Positions 1 through 10,954 of a stretch of 64,000 nt of DNA are shown one piece after another. The stretch comes from Melieria omissa (taxonomy: Eukaryota; Arthropoda; Insecta; Diptera; Ulidiidae). The DNA lies in the NCBI GenBank assembly GCA_963971225.1, contig OZ020267.1:101567729-101631728 (forward strand), given 5' to 3'. The notes under the pieces were generated by a model. The model did not search any database and was not told where the DNA came from. It saw only the letters and a list, made by a program, of their open reading frames with translations. The first letter of the stretch is position 1; each line of letters begins with the position of its first letter. The position numbers were made by a program, and so were the translations under genes.

Positions 1-599
1 CAAAACTTTTGCAGTTTTCTTTTGCTTTTATGTGGCACTTCCTTCTACATTTCCTTGCTCTCTTTTGGATATTTTTTTTATATCTTTTCATTTTATTTGC
101 TTAACCCATGTCAGTGCCAGTGCCGGCGGGCAATGCTAACAACCATACTTGAGGTTCATTTATTCTGATTATTATCGCCGCGCAGTTACACGACTGTTGT
201 ATTTGTGCTGTTTATGCTTTTTGAGTGCTCTTATTTACGCATTCTATAAGCGAATTTAATGAGGTGTAAGTGCATAATTACGCCAGCAATGCCAACACAG
301 CCGAGTGTCGCTGGCAAACAGATAAGTTGTAGCTTTCGCTACGTGCGTGTGTGTGCGTGTATGTGTGTATGTGTGTGTGTGTCTGTGTGTGCGTGAGGGA
401 CAGCAATGTGCCTGATAAGGCTGCCAAGTACTTAAAACTGTCTTATTGTGCTCTGGGGAAAAGCGCCAAACTGAGAAGCTGCGGCCTCTGTTGTGCGCTG
501 ATAATTTAGTGGAGACTTTCTGTGCGAGACAAATTCAGCAGGAAGCAAAGTGCAGGAAATCAGCTTATGACGAAATAAAGCTTAAAAGTTAAGCTAGGT

Positions 600-1245
600 G
601 CTTTTTTTACAGAAGTTTACTATTGCAATCTGTGGTGAAAGTCTGCCAGGAACAGGAATGTCTCAAATAAAGATCATAAAGACACCTTTTCAAGTCCATG
701 AGGAGCTCAGTCGACTTCAACTCGAATCAAACTGAGTTGTTAAAGAAATTTACTTCGCGTGATCGTTGGTGAAAGTCCGCCACGACCAGGAATGGCCCAA
801 ACAAATATCATAAAGACGCCTTTTAAGGTCCATAAGGAGCTCAATCAGCTTTAGCTTGAATCAAACTGGGCTGCTAATGAAGTTTATTTCAGTTGATTGT
901 TGGTGAAAGTCCTCCAGGAACAGAAATTAAAAATTGTTTAATGTCCAAAACGAGCTCAATCAACTTTAGCTTGAATTAAACTGAGCTGCTAATGAAATTT
1001 ACTTCCCGTGATCGGTGGTTATCATATCACACATAGATCATAAAGAGCTCAATCGACTTAAGCTTGAATCAAACTGAGCTGCTAATGAAGTTTACTTTAC
1101 GTGATTGTTGGTGAAAGTCATCCAGCAACAGAAATTACCCAAACATTGATCATAAAAACAGTTTGTACTATCCCCGAGAAGCTCAATCAACTTTAGCTTG
1201 AATCAAACTCAGCTGCTAATGAAGTTTATTTATTTACTCGTAAGA
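600..1245. repeat. Diverged tandem array, about 120-130-bp unit
   Basis: The phrase gaatcaaactgagctgctaa followed by a variant of gaagtttacttcgcgtgatcg and tggtgaaagtc recurs near 725, 854, 975, 1065 and 1199, a spacing of about 90-134 bases. Each unit also carries gagctcaatc and tttagcttgaa. About five copies are visible, with substitutions and one shortened unit. No coding potential is seen. Confidence 0.8.
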
Positions 1246-3239
1246 AGGCTGAGACTCCAATCAACTTGAAACTAAATTTAACAACAATTGAATTCAACTT
1301 GTTCACTTCACTGCTGACTTAATTACGCTGGAAAAAAACATATCCTAAAAATATTCTTCCACATCAACTTTTAACAGCAACAATCGCTCACTCCTTATAT
1401 GACTATTTTTTTGCTACAACTTGTCTGCTGTAAAATTATTACAATTTAATAACAAACCTAATGAAGGCTTTTCAGGCTCAAAAATCTTAAGTGACTCCCG
1501 ACATCGAAGTGTTTAAGTGATTTTTAAACTTTGTTCGTACTCGAGCATGATTGATATCGATTTTTCCTCAATTTCTTTGCAATGATTAGCGATTTATGAG
1601 TACCTGTTCTACAACCTACAACTTCTGCTTAAAAATTGAAATTTTGTTAAAACCTTCTTCACTAAAGCTGTATCACTCGAATGTGCTTGAACTCAAACAA
1701 CACTTAACACTTTCTCAACTCAACTGTGACAAGCTGCCATCAGTTTTTCACTGTATTTTTCGAAATTGTATGCTGTGCATGTTTCCAATTAAAGCTAATA
1801 GCAACAAAACAACAACAACAACAATATTGCATACTTTCTCTTCTACCAAATTTTCATTTGCATACTGCCTGCTCGCCCACAGTAAAAATATACTTTTTTT
1901 TACTTTTACTTTTCTACGAAAACTACAATTTCCAAGTAGTGAAAATTTCCATACTGGCAAAAGTTAGTGTCAGACTCTTTTTTGTTTTTGTTAGTTGTTG
2001 TTAATGTGCTTGAAGTTAAATTTTTGCATTTTTGTGCAGTTTGGCATAAAGTTGCGCCTTTCAAATTGCAAATGAGGCACACAGAGAGCGTATTGCAATG
2101 CAAGCAAACTCTGACAAACTCAACGTGCCGACGCTCAAAATTGTTGCAATTAAGTGCGCTTGTTGCATGCAGAGTCATTAAAGTATATTTAAATTTATAA
2201 TTTAAAGTTAAATTAAAAGTTTGTAAAAGGCAACGAAAATCTCTTGCAACTTGCTTCTTTGGTAATAAATTCATTAAAAACTAAATTAAAATTAATACAA
2301 ATAAAATGAAATTTTCAATTGGACTGAAATTTTAAATAATGTAGAACTTTTTGAAAAATTGTTTACGTCTTTAGTTTAGTCCATTCACGAGACACACGAT
2401 CTACCTATTTGCCGTCAACCTGCAACTTTCGCATTGAACTACATTTTAGTTCGTTGCGCATGGTGAAGTTAAAGAAAGTATTAACTTTTCCGAAGCCTCG
2501 AACCATTCAATACCGGTCAGTGAGGTCACTTTCAATCTTGACGGAGCTGCATGTATTACCCAACGCTGCTCTGCAAAGTCGCATGAGCTTTCCAGGGATA
2601 TCAAATTCCGACAATGAATAAAGAAAGGATCCTTTTTAGACTTTCGAATCTCGGAAGGGACGCACGTAAATGATGTTTTTGGGTTTTAAACCTCTTCAAA
2701 TATCTGGTTGATGAAAAATTGTGGGTGGCAAATATGAAAGGAAGGAAGTTCTGGGTTTGAGGCCTCTACAAATATCTGTTTGATAAAAAATTGTGTATAG
2801 AAAATGGTTAAAGAAATCGATTCTTAATTGTATTGGGCTCAAAATTTGTGTAGAAAACCTCTTCCGAAAATCCTGTTTGAGCCAAAGCCAGAACTTCAAA
2901 TCTACCATTGTATGGAAAACATTATGGGAACAATTCTTAGACGTTCTTCCTGTTTTTACATTCCTGTTTGTACTTAGATACTATAACTAAGTTTGTCTTT
3001 CACTTTCTCACAGCATGTTTTGTCTTACTTCTCTTACTCTCTTTTCGCCATTTCTATAAACCTTTCATGGTTTAAGACACTATTCTAAAACTTTTTGGCC
3101 TTAAATAATTCCTCTCTTGACTATCTTTTTTTTATTTCCTAAACAAATACGAAACCATTCCCAAATGAGATCGTGTTTGCGTCTTTGCCCGAACGTAAAG
3201 CGTCCTGTCAGATTAAGCATCTTTTTGGGACACAATTTT

Positions 3240-3960
3240 GGGCGTCATTCCTATTCCATCATTCCTTGTTATTAGTATCTTTCTTCTGTCAAATTCATTA
3301 AATCTTTGCCTGACTTCAAATTTCGTTTTGCCATTCAATCATAACTTTTGCAAAGCAGGTTTTCATGTTTGCCTCTATTTTCATTTCCCAGGGTTGAAAA
3401 AACCTTCAAATTCATTAAATCTTTGCCTAACTTAAATTTTATTTTTGACATTTAATGATAATTTTTTCAACACAGACTTTGATTTTTTCCTATCTCAAGC
3501 AATTTTGGGTTTAGAAATACTTCATTCATTAAAATTCATTAAATCTTTGTGACTTGAAATTTCGTTTTGCCATTCAATGATAATTTTTTCATCGCAGGCT
3601 TTAATTTTTTCCTATCTTAAGCAATTTTTTCTCTTTTTGTGTTGCTCTATTTTCATTCTCCTGGGTTTAAAAATCCTTCAAATTCTTTAACTCTTTGCTT
3701 GACTAAAAATTTATTTTTGCCATTTAATGATAATTTTTTCAACAAAGTCTTTGATGTTTTCCTATTTCAAGCAATTTTTTTCTTATTTGAGTGACTCTAT
3801 TTGCATTCTGCTGGGTTTAAAAATCCTTCAAATTCATGAATCCTTTACTTGACTTAAAATGTAATTTTGCCATTCCGTAATAACTTTCACCACACCAGAT
3901 TTAATGTTTTTCTATCTCAAGCAAAATCTATTCTTACTCTATTTTCTTTGGTGCTATAAA
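3240..3960. repeat. Diverged tandem array, about 120-150-bp unit
   Basis: The words aaattcattaaatctttg, tttgccattcaatgataa, ttttttcctatctcaagcaa and ctgggtttaaaaatcc return in the same order about five times (near 3290, 3409, 3530, 3677 and 3829). Units differ by substitutions and small indels, so this is an old local tandem expansion within the intron. Confidence 0.8.
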
Positions 3961-5238
3961 TTTCTCAAGGCTTAAGACTCGTTTCCTTAATATTTTGGCC
4001 TAAAACAATTCCTCTCTTTTGATTATCTTTTAATCTTTTACCTTTGCCTTTGCACTCATGAATGATCCCTTCGCTGGGTTTCTTCTTCTTCTTCGCTTTA
4101 TATCCTACTTTGCTTTTATTGCGTCCATTTTTCTTTCCTCTAACTATCATCTTTTCGTGCATTTAATTTTTTTTTGGTTCTCCTGCTCGCCGCGCCATTA
4201 AAATAATTTAGCCAGCAAGCACTGCTCAACCAAAGAACCAACCGCAACAACGCTCTGTTTGCCACAAACAACTGAAACATTTGTAGCAAACAAGAAAAAA
4301 AAAATACTTATTGCAACAGCAGCCACACAACACAAGAACAGCGACAACATTGCTTGCCACACATTTGCAATTTGTTGAATTTTTGTCGCTGCTTCTAATT
4401 TTCTGTTTTTCTCACGCTTTTGGTTTCGACACTGGGTTACAACAACAAACATATTCATTATAGCAACAGCAACACACCCACACACAGCGCCAGCAATGCG
4501 TGAACACACAAGTGAGAACATTTTTTGCGCTCCTCTGCACTTCAATGTAAGTGAGCGCGAGTTGTGTGTTGGCCGGCCAACTGGGGGAGCTGAAGCTACA
4601 ACTGCAACTGCTTGGCCCCGCGAGAGTGTAACGGAAGCAGCACAATGCATTGCCTGGCCCCGGCGGCAGCAGTTGGAACACCGCTGCGCGACTCCGACTG
4701 TTGCAAATGCGCTAAAAATTCGTGCTGTGCCGTTTTTCTTCTTGCTGGCAGTTGTCGCGCCGTTTTATTTTTTCTTTTTTGTAAATTTTTTTCGGTGGCT
4801 TTTTTTTCTCCGCAGTGGCTCGACGAAAAGGAAGCGACGCTGCACAAAATTGGTCATTAATTTTATATGAACAAGCGCATTAAATGCGAATGCGGTTCTT
4901 GTGCGCACACATTACGCTTTTATTATGTCGCTTTTATTTGCTTAAAGCGCTGCCACCTCGTGCACACGTGCAGCATTCAGCGGCCACATTCAAGGGCGCA
5001 CAATGCGGCACACTCCAGCGGCACACAGTGCCAGGGGAAGTGAGGCGACAGCAGGGTGCCAGAATATTGAAAAATTGGGGGAAAAGTATGCAAGTACTAA
5101 GTGTGAATAATTCTCGTACAAGTTTCAACGAAGTTTAGTGCTGAGGGTAGATTAATACATATAACTAGAAAATATTTTCAACTGATGATATGATTGATGT
5201 GCAACATTAAATGAACTTTTTCTCTGTTTCCTTCACAG

Positions 5239-5388
5239 GGTGTTGTTGCCTTCAGCTCACAGGGCGATCGTATTGCCTTAACACAAATCGAGCAAATGAT
5301 CAATGGGAAATATGATAAATTGGGCTATTACGATACCCAATTGGATAATCTAACTTGGTTAAATATGGAACAGTGGATTGGAGGAAAG
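5239..5388 (+). CDS. GABA-B-R1: GABA-B receptor subtype 1, exon encoding the end of the ligand-binding domain
   Basis: This is an internal exon of 50 codons, phase 0 at both ends, bounded by the acceptor cttcacag and the donor gtaagc. The peptide begins GVVAFSSQGDRIALTQIEQ and ends EQWIGGK. That is the membrane-proximal end of the Venus-flytrap lobe plus the start of the linker to the first helix. In the family this module binds GABA outside the cell, and R1 rather than R2 is the GABA-binding subunit. The IEQ..GKY.KLGYYD..LD.L.W pattern matches R1 and not R2, which is why I chose the subtype. No initiator exists here; the preceding exons lie outside the window. It joins the next exon (V-P-Q-D-R) without a frame break. 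Confidence 0.93.
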
Positions 5389-5449
5389 GTAAGCAAAATG
5401 AGATGGCAACAATCATACAAATATTGAAAAGCTAAGTCTATGTTCACAA

Positions 5450-6119
5450 TAGAGTCCTGCACGAGTATGCATTTTTGCTATTCGAAAACATTCAAATGCT
5501 TTTGAATAGAATACTTCACTTCATCTCTGCGGACCGGTCCGAATGAATACGAGTACATTTCTCTTCGAGTACGAGTAAGCTCCGAACAGAAACGAGTAGA
5601 CGTACACTGTTTATTCATATTCGCTCGAAGCGGGAAAACGAGCACAAAAGCATTCGAATAATAGTACACACTGCTTCGAATATATTCGAATATACTCGTT
5701 TTATTATTCCTAAGATTATTTAGATATATTTATGTTATATATAAATATTTATTAATTGTTTATGCTACTTTCTTCAATAAATTCCATTTTGCGTATTAAC
5801 CAATAAGCCACTTCAACTGAGCACAAGTATACACATGGAAAAGTGACATACTGCGCATAAAAATATTCGGTGAAACTGTTGATATTCGAATACTTCGCAA
5901 AGTTCTCGATTACCGAATACGAGCACTGCAGTATTCGCTTCTCACCGAATACGAGCGCTGCAGTGTTCGCTTTCACCGAATACGAATAGAAACGAGAAGT
6001 GACGCTCGTTGGTTCTCGTTTCTATTCGTTTCGTTCTACGCATTCTTCGAATACCAAGTACCCGTACAGTATGTACAGTAGTGTAGCCGCCAAAATGAAT
6101 ATATTCATGCAGGACTTTA
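5450..6119. mobile_element. hAT-like non-autonomous DNA transposon (MITE), 670 bp
   Basis: The left end reads TAGAGTCCTGCACGAGTAT and the right end, reverse-complemented, TAAAGTCCTGCATGAATAT. These are short imperfect terminal inverted repeats starting with TAGAG, typical of hAT elements. They are flanked by GTTCACAA (5442-5449) and GTTCACAG (6120-6127), an 8-bp target-site duplication with one mismatch, the length hAT transposases make. The interior is filled with TTCGAATAC-type words in both orientations and has no transposase, so it would depend on an enzyme supplied in trans. Confidence 0.85.
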
Positions 6120-6229
6120 GTTCACAGTACACATAAAACCAAATAGTCGAAAGAGCAAAACATGAAGTTGGAATAGTAACAAATTACTTTGTTCTTTTTA
6201 ATTTTTTTTGATAGAGAAATAATATAGCA

Positions 6230-6560
6230 TTTCAAAAGATCTATTGTGACAAGTTCATGAACTCCTCAGAGTTTATCTGTTTTTCCAGCCTTCGAGAAAA
6301 ATTTGAGCATAGTTTATAAAGCTCTAGGCTCCCATTTGCTTGGAAGAAATCCCTCAAATGCTTCTTTCGACAAAACATAAGTGCAGGACACTCTTTTGAT
6401 ATATGTAATAAAGTTTCCTTTTCTTTCACACAGAACTTTGCAACCTTAATTTGCACGATTTCCCATCTTAGTCAGGTGATAATTCTAGCTGCAATGCCCT
6501 GCCAAGATGTCTGTAATAATCCTAGAATACTCTTCGTTAGGCTCATACATTCCTCGGGTT
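6230..6560 (-). mobile_element. Non-LTR retrotransposon fragment, C-terminal end of the polyprotein
   Basis: On the minus strand, conceptual translation across frames gives an I-L-A-G-H-C..NYHL.KMG stretch followed by KFCVKEKETLLHISKECPAL. This matches the layout downstream of the RNase H domain in I/Jockey/R1-type LINEs, where a GH..LN.HL.KMG motif precedes a Cys-rich C..C....T..HI...CP knuckle. The open part runs from 6456 down to 6241; upstream of it stops and frame changes show that it is dead. The clade assignment is inference. Confidence 0.65.
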
Positions 6561-6597
6561 ATTTTCTATTATCTTCTTTCTCTCCTTGACTGGCACG

Positions 6598-6893
6598 ATA
6601 GCCCGATTATGAGACTAAGGCCTAGCTACCCGTCACCATCCATGTTGTGCGTGTGAATTTTTACAAGGTTTGAAGGGACCTACAGTTTTATGCCGATTCC
6701 GAACGACGAGTTGGGAGCTTTTTCATAGGCAATTTTTACTCTCAGAAGTTTGCCATTTCCTGCTGAGAGGACAGCCGCCGAAAGAAAAAGTGTTGTTTTT
6801 TTTCGGTGTTAACGCAACGGAGTCTTGAACCTGGGTTCGAGCGTCGCATATGACTCGCGGCCCAACGCACAAGCCAGCTGAGCTACTACCTTT
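6598..6893 (-). mobile_element. tRNA-derived SINE
   Basis: Read on the minus strand, the element opens with a tRNA-like head. An A-box-like TAGCTCAGCTGG lies at 6885-6874 and a B-box-like GGTTCAAGACTCC about 42 bases further on (near 6832-6820). The following body contains AAAGCTCCCAACTCGTCGTT and CTGTAGGTCCCTTCAAACC, which resemble from memory a SINE body common in tephritid flies; that link is unverified. The head lacks a proper acceptor stem, so it is not a functional tRNA. It sits head-on against an ATTTT microsatellite and next to the LINE fragment. Confidence 0.6.
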
Positions 6894-6954
6894 TCTATTA
6901 TATGAGCCAATAATTTCTTGTTGTCCCTGTATTGATTCTTGATCATCTCGTCCT

Positions 6955-7105
6955 TTTTATTTATTTATTTATTTTATTTTATTTTATTTTATTTTATTTT
7001 ATTTTATTTTATTTTATTTTATTTTATTTTATTTTATTTTATATTGTTTTATTTTATTTTATTTTTTTTATTTTATTTTATTTTATTTTATTTTATTTAT
7101 TTATA
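6955..7105. repeat. ATTTT pentanucleotide microsatellite
   Basis: About 150 bases of nearly pure (ATTTT)n with a few interruptions. Similar pentanucleotide arrays occur at 27276-27578 (as its complement AAAAT) and 36533-36617. Confidence 0.95.
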
Positions 7106-7530
7106 GATCAATTATAAATGAAACAATCATTCTTACCTCACATTTTAGTAGCAAATATAAATAAGTTCGAAATAAACACTTAAACACATTTTCAGTTTTG
7201 GCTTATTTCAGGCACTAAAGTTAATTTATGAGCTTTGATGCATTCAGATACCTATAGTCGAATTTAATGGCCATTTTTGTTAACATTTTGTCCTTAAAAA
7301 GCCCTGATTTAAAGGACATAATTGACATTTTGGAAAAAAGGATCAAATTGACCCATAGGCACGGGAGGTAGAGGGTTAAAGTGTTCCATAAAAATCTTTC
7401 TCATAGTATTTTACATCAAATTACTGAACACATCATGTACATAAAATGGTTATATGGTTTTCGTATGCTAATTCAAAGGGAGAAAACTTTGAAAACTGCA
7501 GACTTTCAAAACGTTGAAACATGTAGATAT

Positions 7531-8952
7531 CAGGCATGTGCTACAAATCGTTTTCGTTTCAAATTCGGAGCGAAAACGTGATGGAGTGTGCTCAATTTCG
7601 TTTTGATTTCGTCAATTTTCGAAAACGAAATCGTTTGAAATGATATGTGCCAGAAAACCGAAATTTCGTTTTCGTTGCGATTAGAAAACGGCTGGTATTC
7701 TATTTGCGTTTCAACTTATAAAGAAATTTTGAACGTGAAAAAGTTGAGCGAGTACTGGCTCACTGACCAACATAAAATTGTGCAAGCCGATAGTGGGCAT
7801 AGTTCACAACCTGTTAACCAATAGGGTTACAACTCCATCACTGTTGCACTGTACTCTTGCAAAAGAGGAGCTGTAAGAAATGGAGTATCCAACCACGTAT
7901 CATGTACTGGACTTACATCTCCGTGATTAGGCCAATTCTTTTCTATGGAGCAGTAGTATGGTGGACTGCCCTGGATAAGATGGTTAACTAGAAACTTCTG
8001 GACTCAGTCCAAAGATCGGCGGCGTTCATAATAACTTGAGCATTCGATCAACACCATCCAGAGGACTCTACGCCCTGCTCCACTTTCTTCCTGTTGACGT
8101 CTTCGGTAAACAAGCTGCAACCCTCTCTGCAGTGAGACTATATACCATCAAAAGATGGACATGCACTGATTTCGGTTACTACCGAATCCTAGGCTGTTCA
8201 CCTGACTTACCTGACAACATATACTACTCGCTACCATCATATCAGTTCGACTCTAAATTCTCAACCCTCATACCTCATAGACCGGAGTGGGAACAAGACA
8301 CGGTTTCTATTCAGACAATCTCAACCACATCGAAAGTAGTTGCGCTTTGCCTATCCCTACTAAATGACTTATGTGTACAACATTACCCTTACCTGGGTAC
8401 CGGGCCACAAAGACATCAGTGGTAACTGCGCTTATCAGCTTTCCAGACGTGGCACCACCCTCCCGTATTTCAACACCACAAAAAATGGCTTGAATAGTCT
8501 TCTTGACTTGCAGTAAGACAGACCCTAAACTTGTGGTATCACAACGGGCCTATTCAGTGGTGTCTTTCGGCAAGTTCCATGCCAAGACAGCCACAAAAAT
8601 TCCAATCTACATTGTTAGCAAAAATGAGAAAATTAGCGAGAGTGAGATTCCGACATGTCCAGTGGGTTGGAATGGTCTCTCAGAATGCGGCGTTTTACTG
8701 TTTCCACTTTTCTTTCTTCTTTCTTTTTCTTCTAAATACGTCAAACTCGCAAAGAAAATGCTCATCATGTAAGATATTCAATTTTCTGTTAACATTTCAA
8801 AAAACATTGTATAGACGTCAACAAAAAAATCAGCTTGAATTTTATTTCGAATTGAAGTCAAATCGTCCGTTTTGTAGCACACCCCCCAAAAATTCGTACG
8901 ATTTCAAATTCCGATTTCGATTTGAAATCGTGCGATTTGCAGCACATGCCTG
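7531..8952. mobile_element. Inverted-repeat DNA element containing a LINE fragment
   Basis: The left end CAGGCATGTGCTACAAATCG is matched by the right end, reverse-complemented, CAGGCATGTGCTGCAAATCG, differing at one base in 20. The subterminal parts on both sides are rich in ATTTCG and AAATCG words and contain a second gtgtgct. The termini look hAT-like, but the 8-bp flanks (gtagatat and tatatatt) do not match, so I cannot demonstrate a target duplication. The centre is occupied by a LINE fragment (about 7850-8600), which suggests a later insertion into the MITE. Confidence 0.6.
7850..8600 (+). mobile_element. Non-LTR retrotransposon fragment: RT thumb to RNase H
   Basis: Conceptual translation across frames shows WSIQPRIMYWTYISVIRPIL then FYGAVVWWTALDK, the C-terminal part of a LINE reverse transcriptase. 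It continues with LYALLHFLPVDVFGKQAA and, near 8385-8450, with LTWVPGHKDISGN, the conserved final RNase H motif (WVPGH..I.GN). Stop codons and frame changes (for example near 7990 and 8035) show that it is dead. RNase H points to the I/Jockey/R1 group rather than RTE. The longest intact frame is 8036-8425. It belongs to the same general type as the minus-strand fragment at 6230-6560. Confidence 0.75.
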
Positions 8953-9064
8953 TATATATTGTTTTTTTTTCTCCCTCTACCAGAATCCGTTGTCAGAACC
9001 TTGTTATTTAAAATAACTTCGAATTTATAGTTCAGTGTAGTTAATTATAAATTTATAATAAATG

Positions 9065-10044
9065 TAAGGGAGAGGGCTGGGTTGTGAACAGGGGTTTTGT
9101 TTTTTGGCTCTAACTTTTCACAGAATAAAGATATCGAAAAATCGAAGATACCATTGGAAAGGTGAATATATAACGCAACTTTTTTATGAAGACAGATTAC
9201 CGTTTTGATTGAAATTTAACTCTCTACGTCCAATTTTCTAAGGACTTGATTTTTCGCTTTTCCAAAAAAGTGGCTGGGTTGTGAACCATCTGGAAAATCC
9301 CTATTAAAGTCGGAAAATACGAGGAAAACATCCATAATTTTTAAATTAGTTGAGGATTTATTTAATCAGGAGGCCTCAAGAGGTGAAAAAAAGTTATAAT
9401 GACGCCAATTAGGCCAAAAAATCGCAATGAATGAAAGTGCTCAATTTTTTGAATTTTCATCCTAATCGGTGTCGCAATGTTTGCTTGTGAAATACGAATG
9501 CGTTCTCGCATTGGCTCACTTCCAGTGAACTCAAGAAAATCGGGTGAAATTACATAAAATTACTTTATTTTAATATCCGTCCATATTTGACAGTGTTAGA
9601 ACAAATGTAGTACGAAAAGCAGGTGGTTCATAACCCAGCCACCTCAGTGGTTCACAGCCCAACCACGATGCCATTTTGGAAACTTTAAAATAAACGACAC
9701 TTCCAATCATAATTCGACATAAACAAATATTGCATCGTAAAATAGAATCAAAACACTAAATAAACATGTATTACACAGACCTTTTTGCAATAAGCTCAGT
9801 CACTTGGATAGCACTTAAAAAAAAAGCCAACAAGTTTTCGCAGTCGATTTTCAAACACGATGTCTTTCAAACTCGATTGCTGCCACAAGCAATACGTGTT
9901 TGTACTTCGGTGTAACCACAAAAGCAAAGTCATATCATAAGACAAACTTGACAGTTGAAAGATTGGCGATATGTCAATTAGGGAAAGAAAAAACGGTAAT
10001 GGTTCACAACCCAGCCTGGTTCACAACCCAGCCCTCTCCCTTAA
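9065..10044. mobile_element. 980-bp MITE with GGGAGAGGGCTGGGTTGTGAAC inverted ends
   Basis: The left end TAAGGGAGAGGGCTGGGTTG is repeated exactly in reverse complement at the right end (10024-10043). The phrase ggttcacaacccagcc also occurs internally near 9290, 9645 and 10000 in one or the other orientation. The right edge is TTAA and the left is GTAA, compatible with a decayed TTAA target but not proof of it. No transposase is encoded. A truncated copy in the opposite orientation lies at 36618-36937, so this is a dispersed family. Confidence 0.85.
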
Positions 10045-10943
10045 TAATTAATTTTACCTAACAATTTCTGTGAATATTCTAAAACATTTTTAAGTAAAAT
10101 TTTTTTTAAATTATCTTAAAAAGTAAAATATTTTAAACAAATTGAAAATTTTCAGGAAGATAGTTAAATATAAATTAATAATAAATTTAATAATTAACAT
10201 TACTTGACATTCTGCGAATATTCTAGAAAATTGTTTAGTAAGCTCTTTTTTTTAATTTTTTTTTAATAGTAGAATTTTTTTAATAGTAGATTTTTTTAAA
10301 CAAGTTGAAAATTTGTACCAAGATTCTAGCTATATAGTACCACAACGGCACATATGCAGGCATGAGTGTGTCTCATACAGAGGCAGCCACTGTTATCTAA
10401 TCTAAACTATTGGCGAATTGCTATTGGCGGATTCTTGTCAGCTAGAAGCATCACCAGTTCCGATTTTACCGAAACACACCACTTTTCTAAACAAAGATTT
10501 TTGATAATGTAATCATGGACCTCCCTTCTGATGACTAAATCCTTCGTCAATTCAAGCAGTTTCTTATGCTTAATGATCCTCAACTCATCCTCCTGCATCG
10601 AAGTTTGTCCCATAATGCAACTCTTCTCAATCGTTAATGCCAAGCAACTGCACACTATGCCGTTATCTCATCATCTTAAAGACAAAATTCACCTTTAATT
10701 TCACCTTTAATGAGATTTACTCGTGTGAAGTGAGGAGATTTACTCCTTTCAGTACTCATTTCCTAAATTTTTTTGAATGTAGTTTTCATTACAAGGCACA
10801 AGTTTAGTATTCGATAGTAGTAGATTTTATAACCATAATTTTAAAGTCTCATAAATAGTTACTCTAGTAAGATCGCCTGCTATCAAAAAACCAAACTTCT
10901 GTCTTATGCAAAAATTCAAAAATATTCAAATAACATTCATAAC

Positions 10944-10954
10944 ACTCATACGCC
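10944..10954 (+). promoter_or_regulatory. Recurrent ACTCATACGCC motif, copy 1
   Basis: Exact ACTCATACGCC followed by CCGTAG. It is one of at least six exact copies in the window (see findings). Its function is unknown; a protein-binding site is an inference from recurrence only. Confidence 0.45.

Larger units (their letters stand above)
1..5238 (+). other. End of an upstream intron of the GABA-B-R1-like gene
   Basis: This stretch ends in a pyrimidine-rich acceptor (ttccttcacag) directly before the first recognisable exon, so I read it as the 3' part of an intron whose 5' end lies before the window. Nothing in it resembles a conserved protein. It contains a GT-rich microsatellite at about 342-395, two diverged tandem arrays (about 600-1245 and 3240-3960, listed separately), a GC-richer patch with CA and CAA runs at about 4190-5060, and otherwise AT-rich unique sequence. 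Open frames here are short and show no domain or biased codon use. Confidence 0.75.

Noticed and set aside
6820..6893. A tRNA gene on the minus strand
   Set aside because: The A and B boxes are present but the acceptor stem and anticodon arm do not pair, and a SINE body follows.
10407..10655. 82-codon minus-strand frame (MCSCLALTIEKSC...)
   Set aside because: It has no recognisable family and no splice or codon-use support; it may be a transposon relic but I cannot support that.
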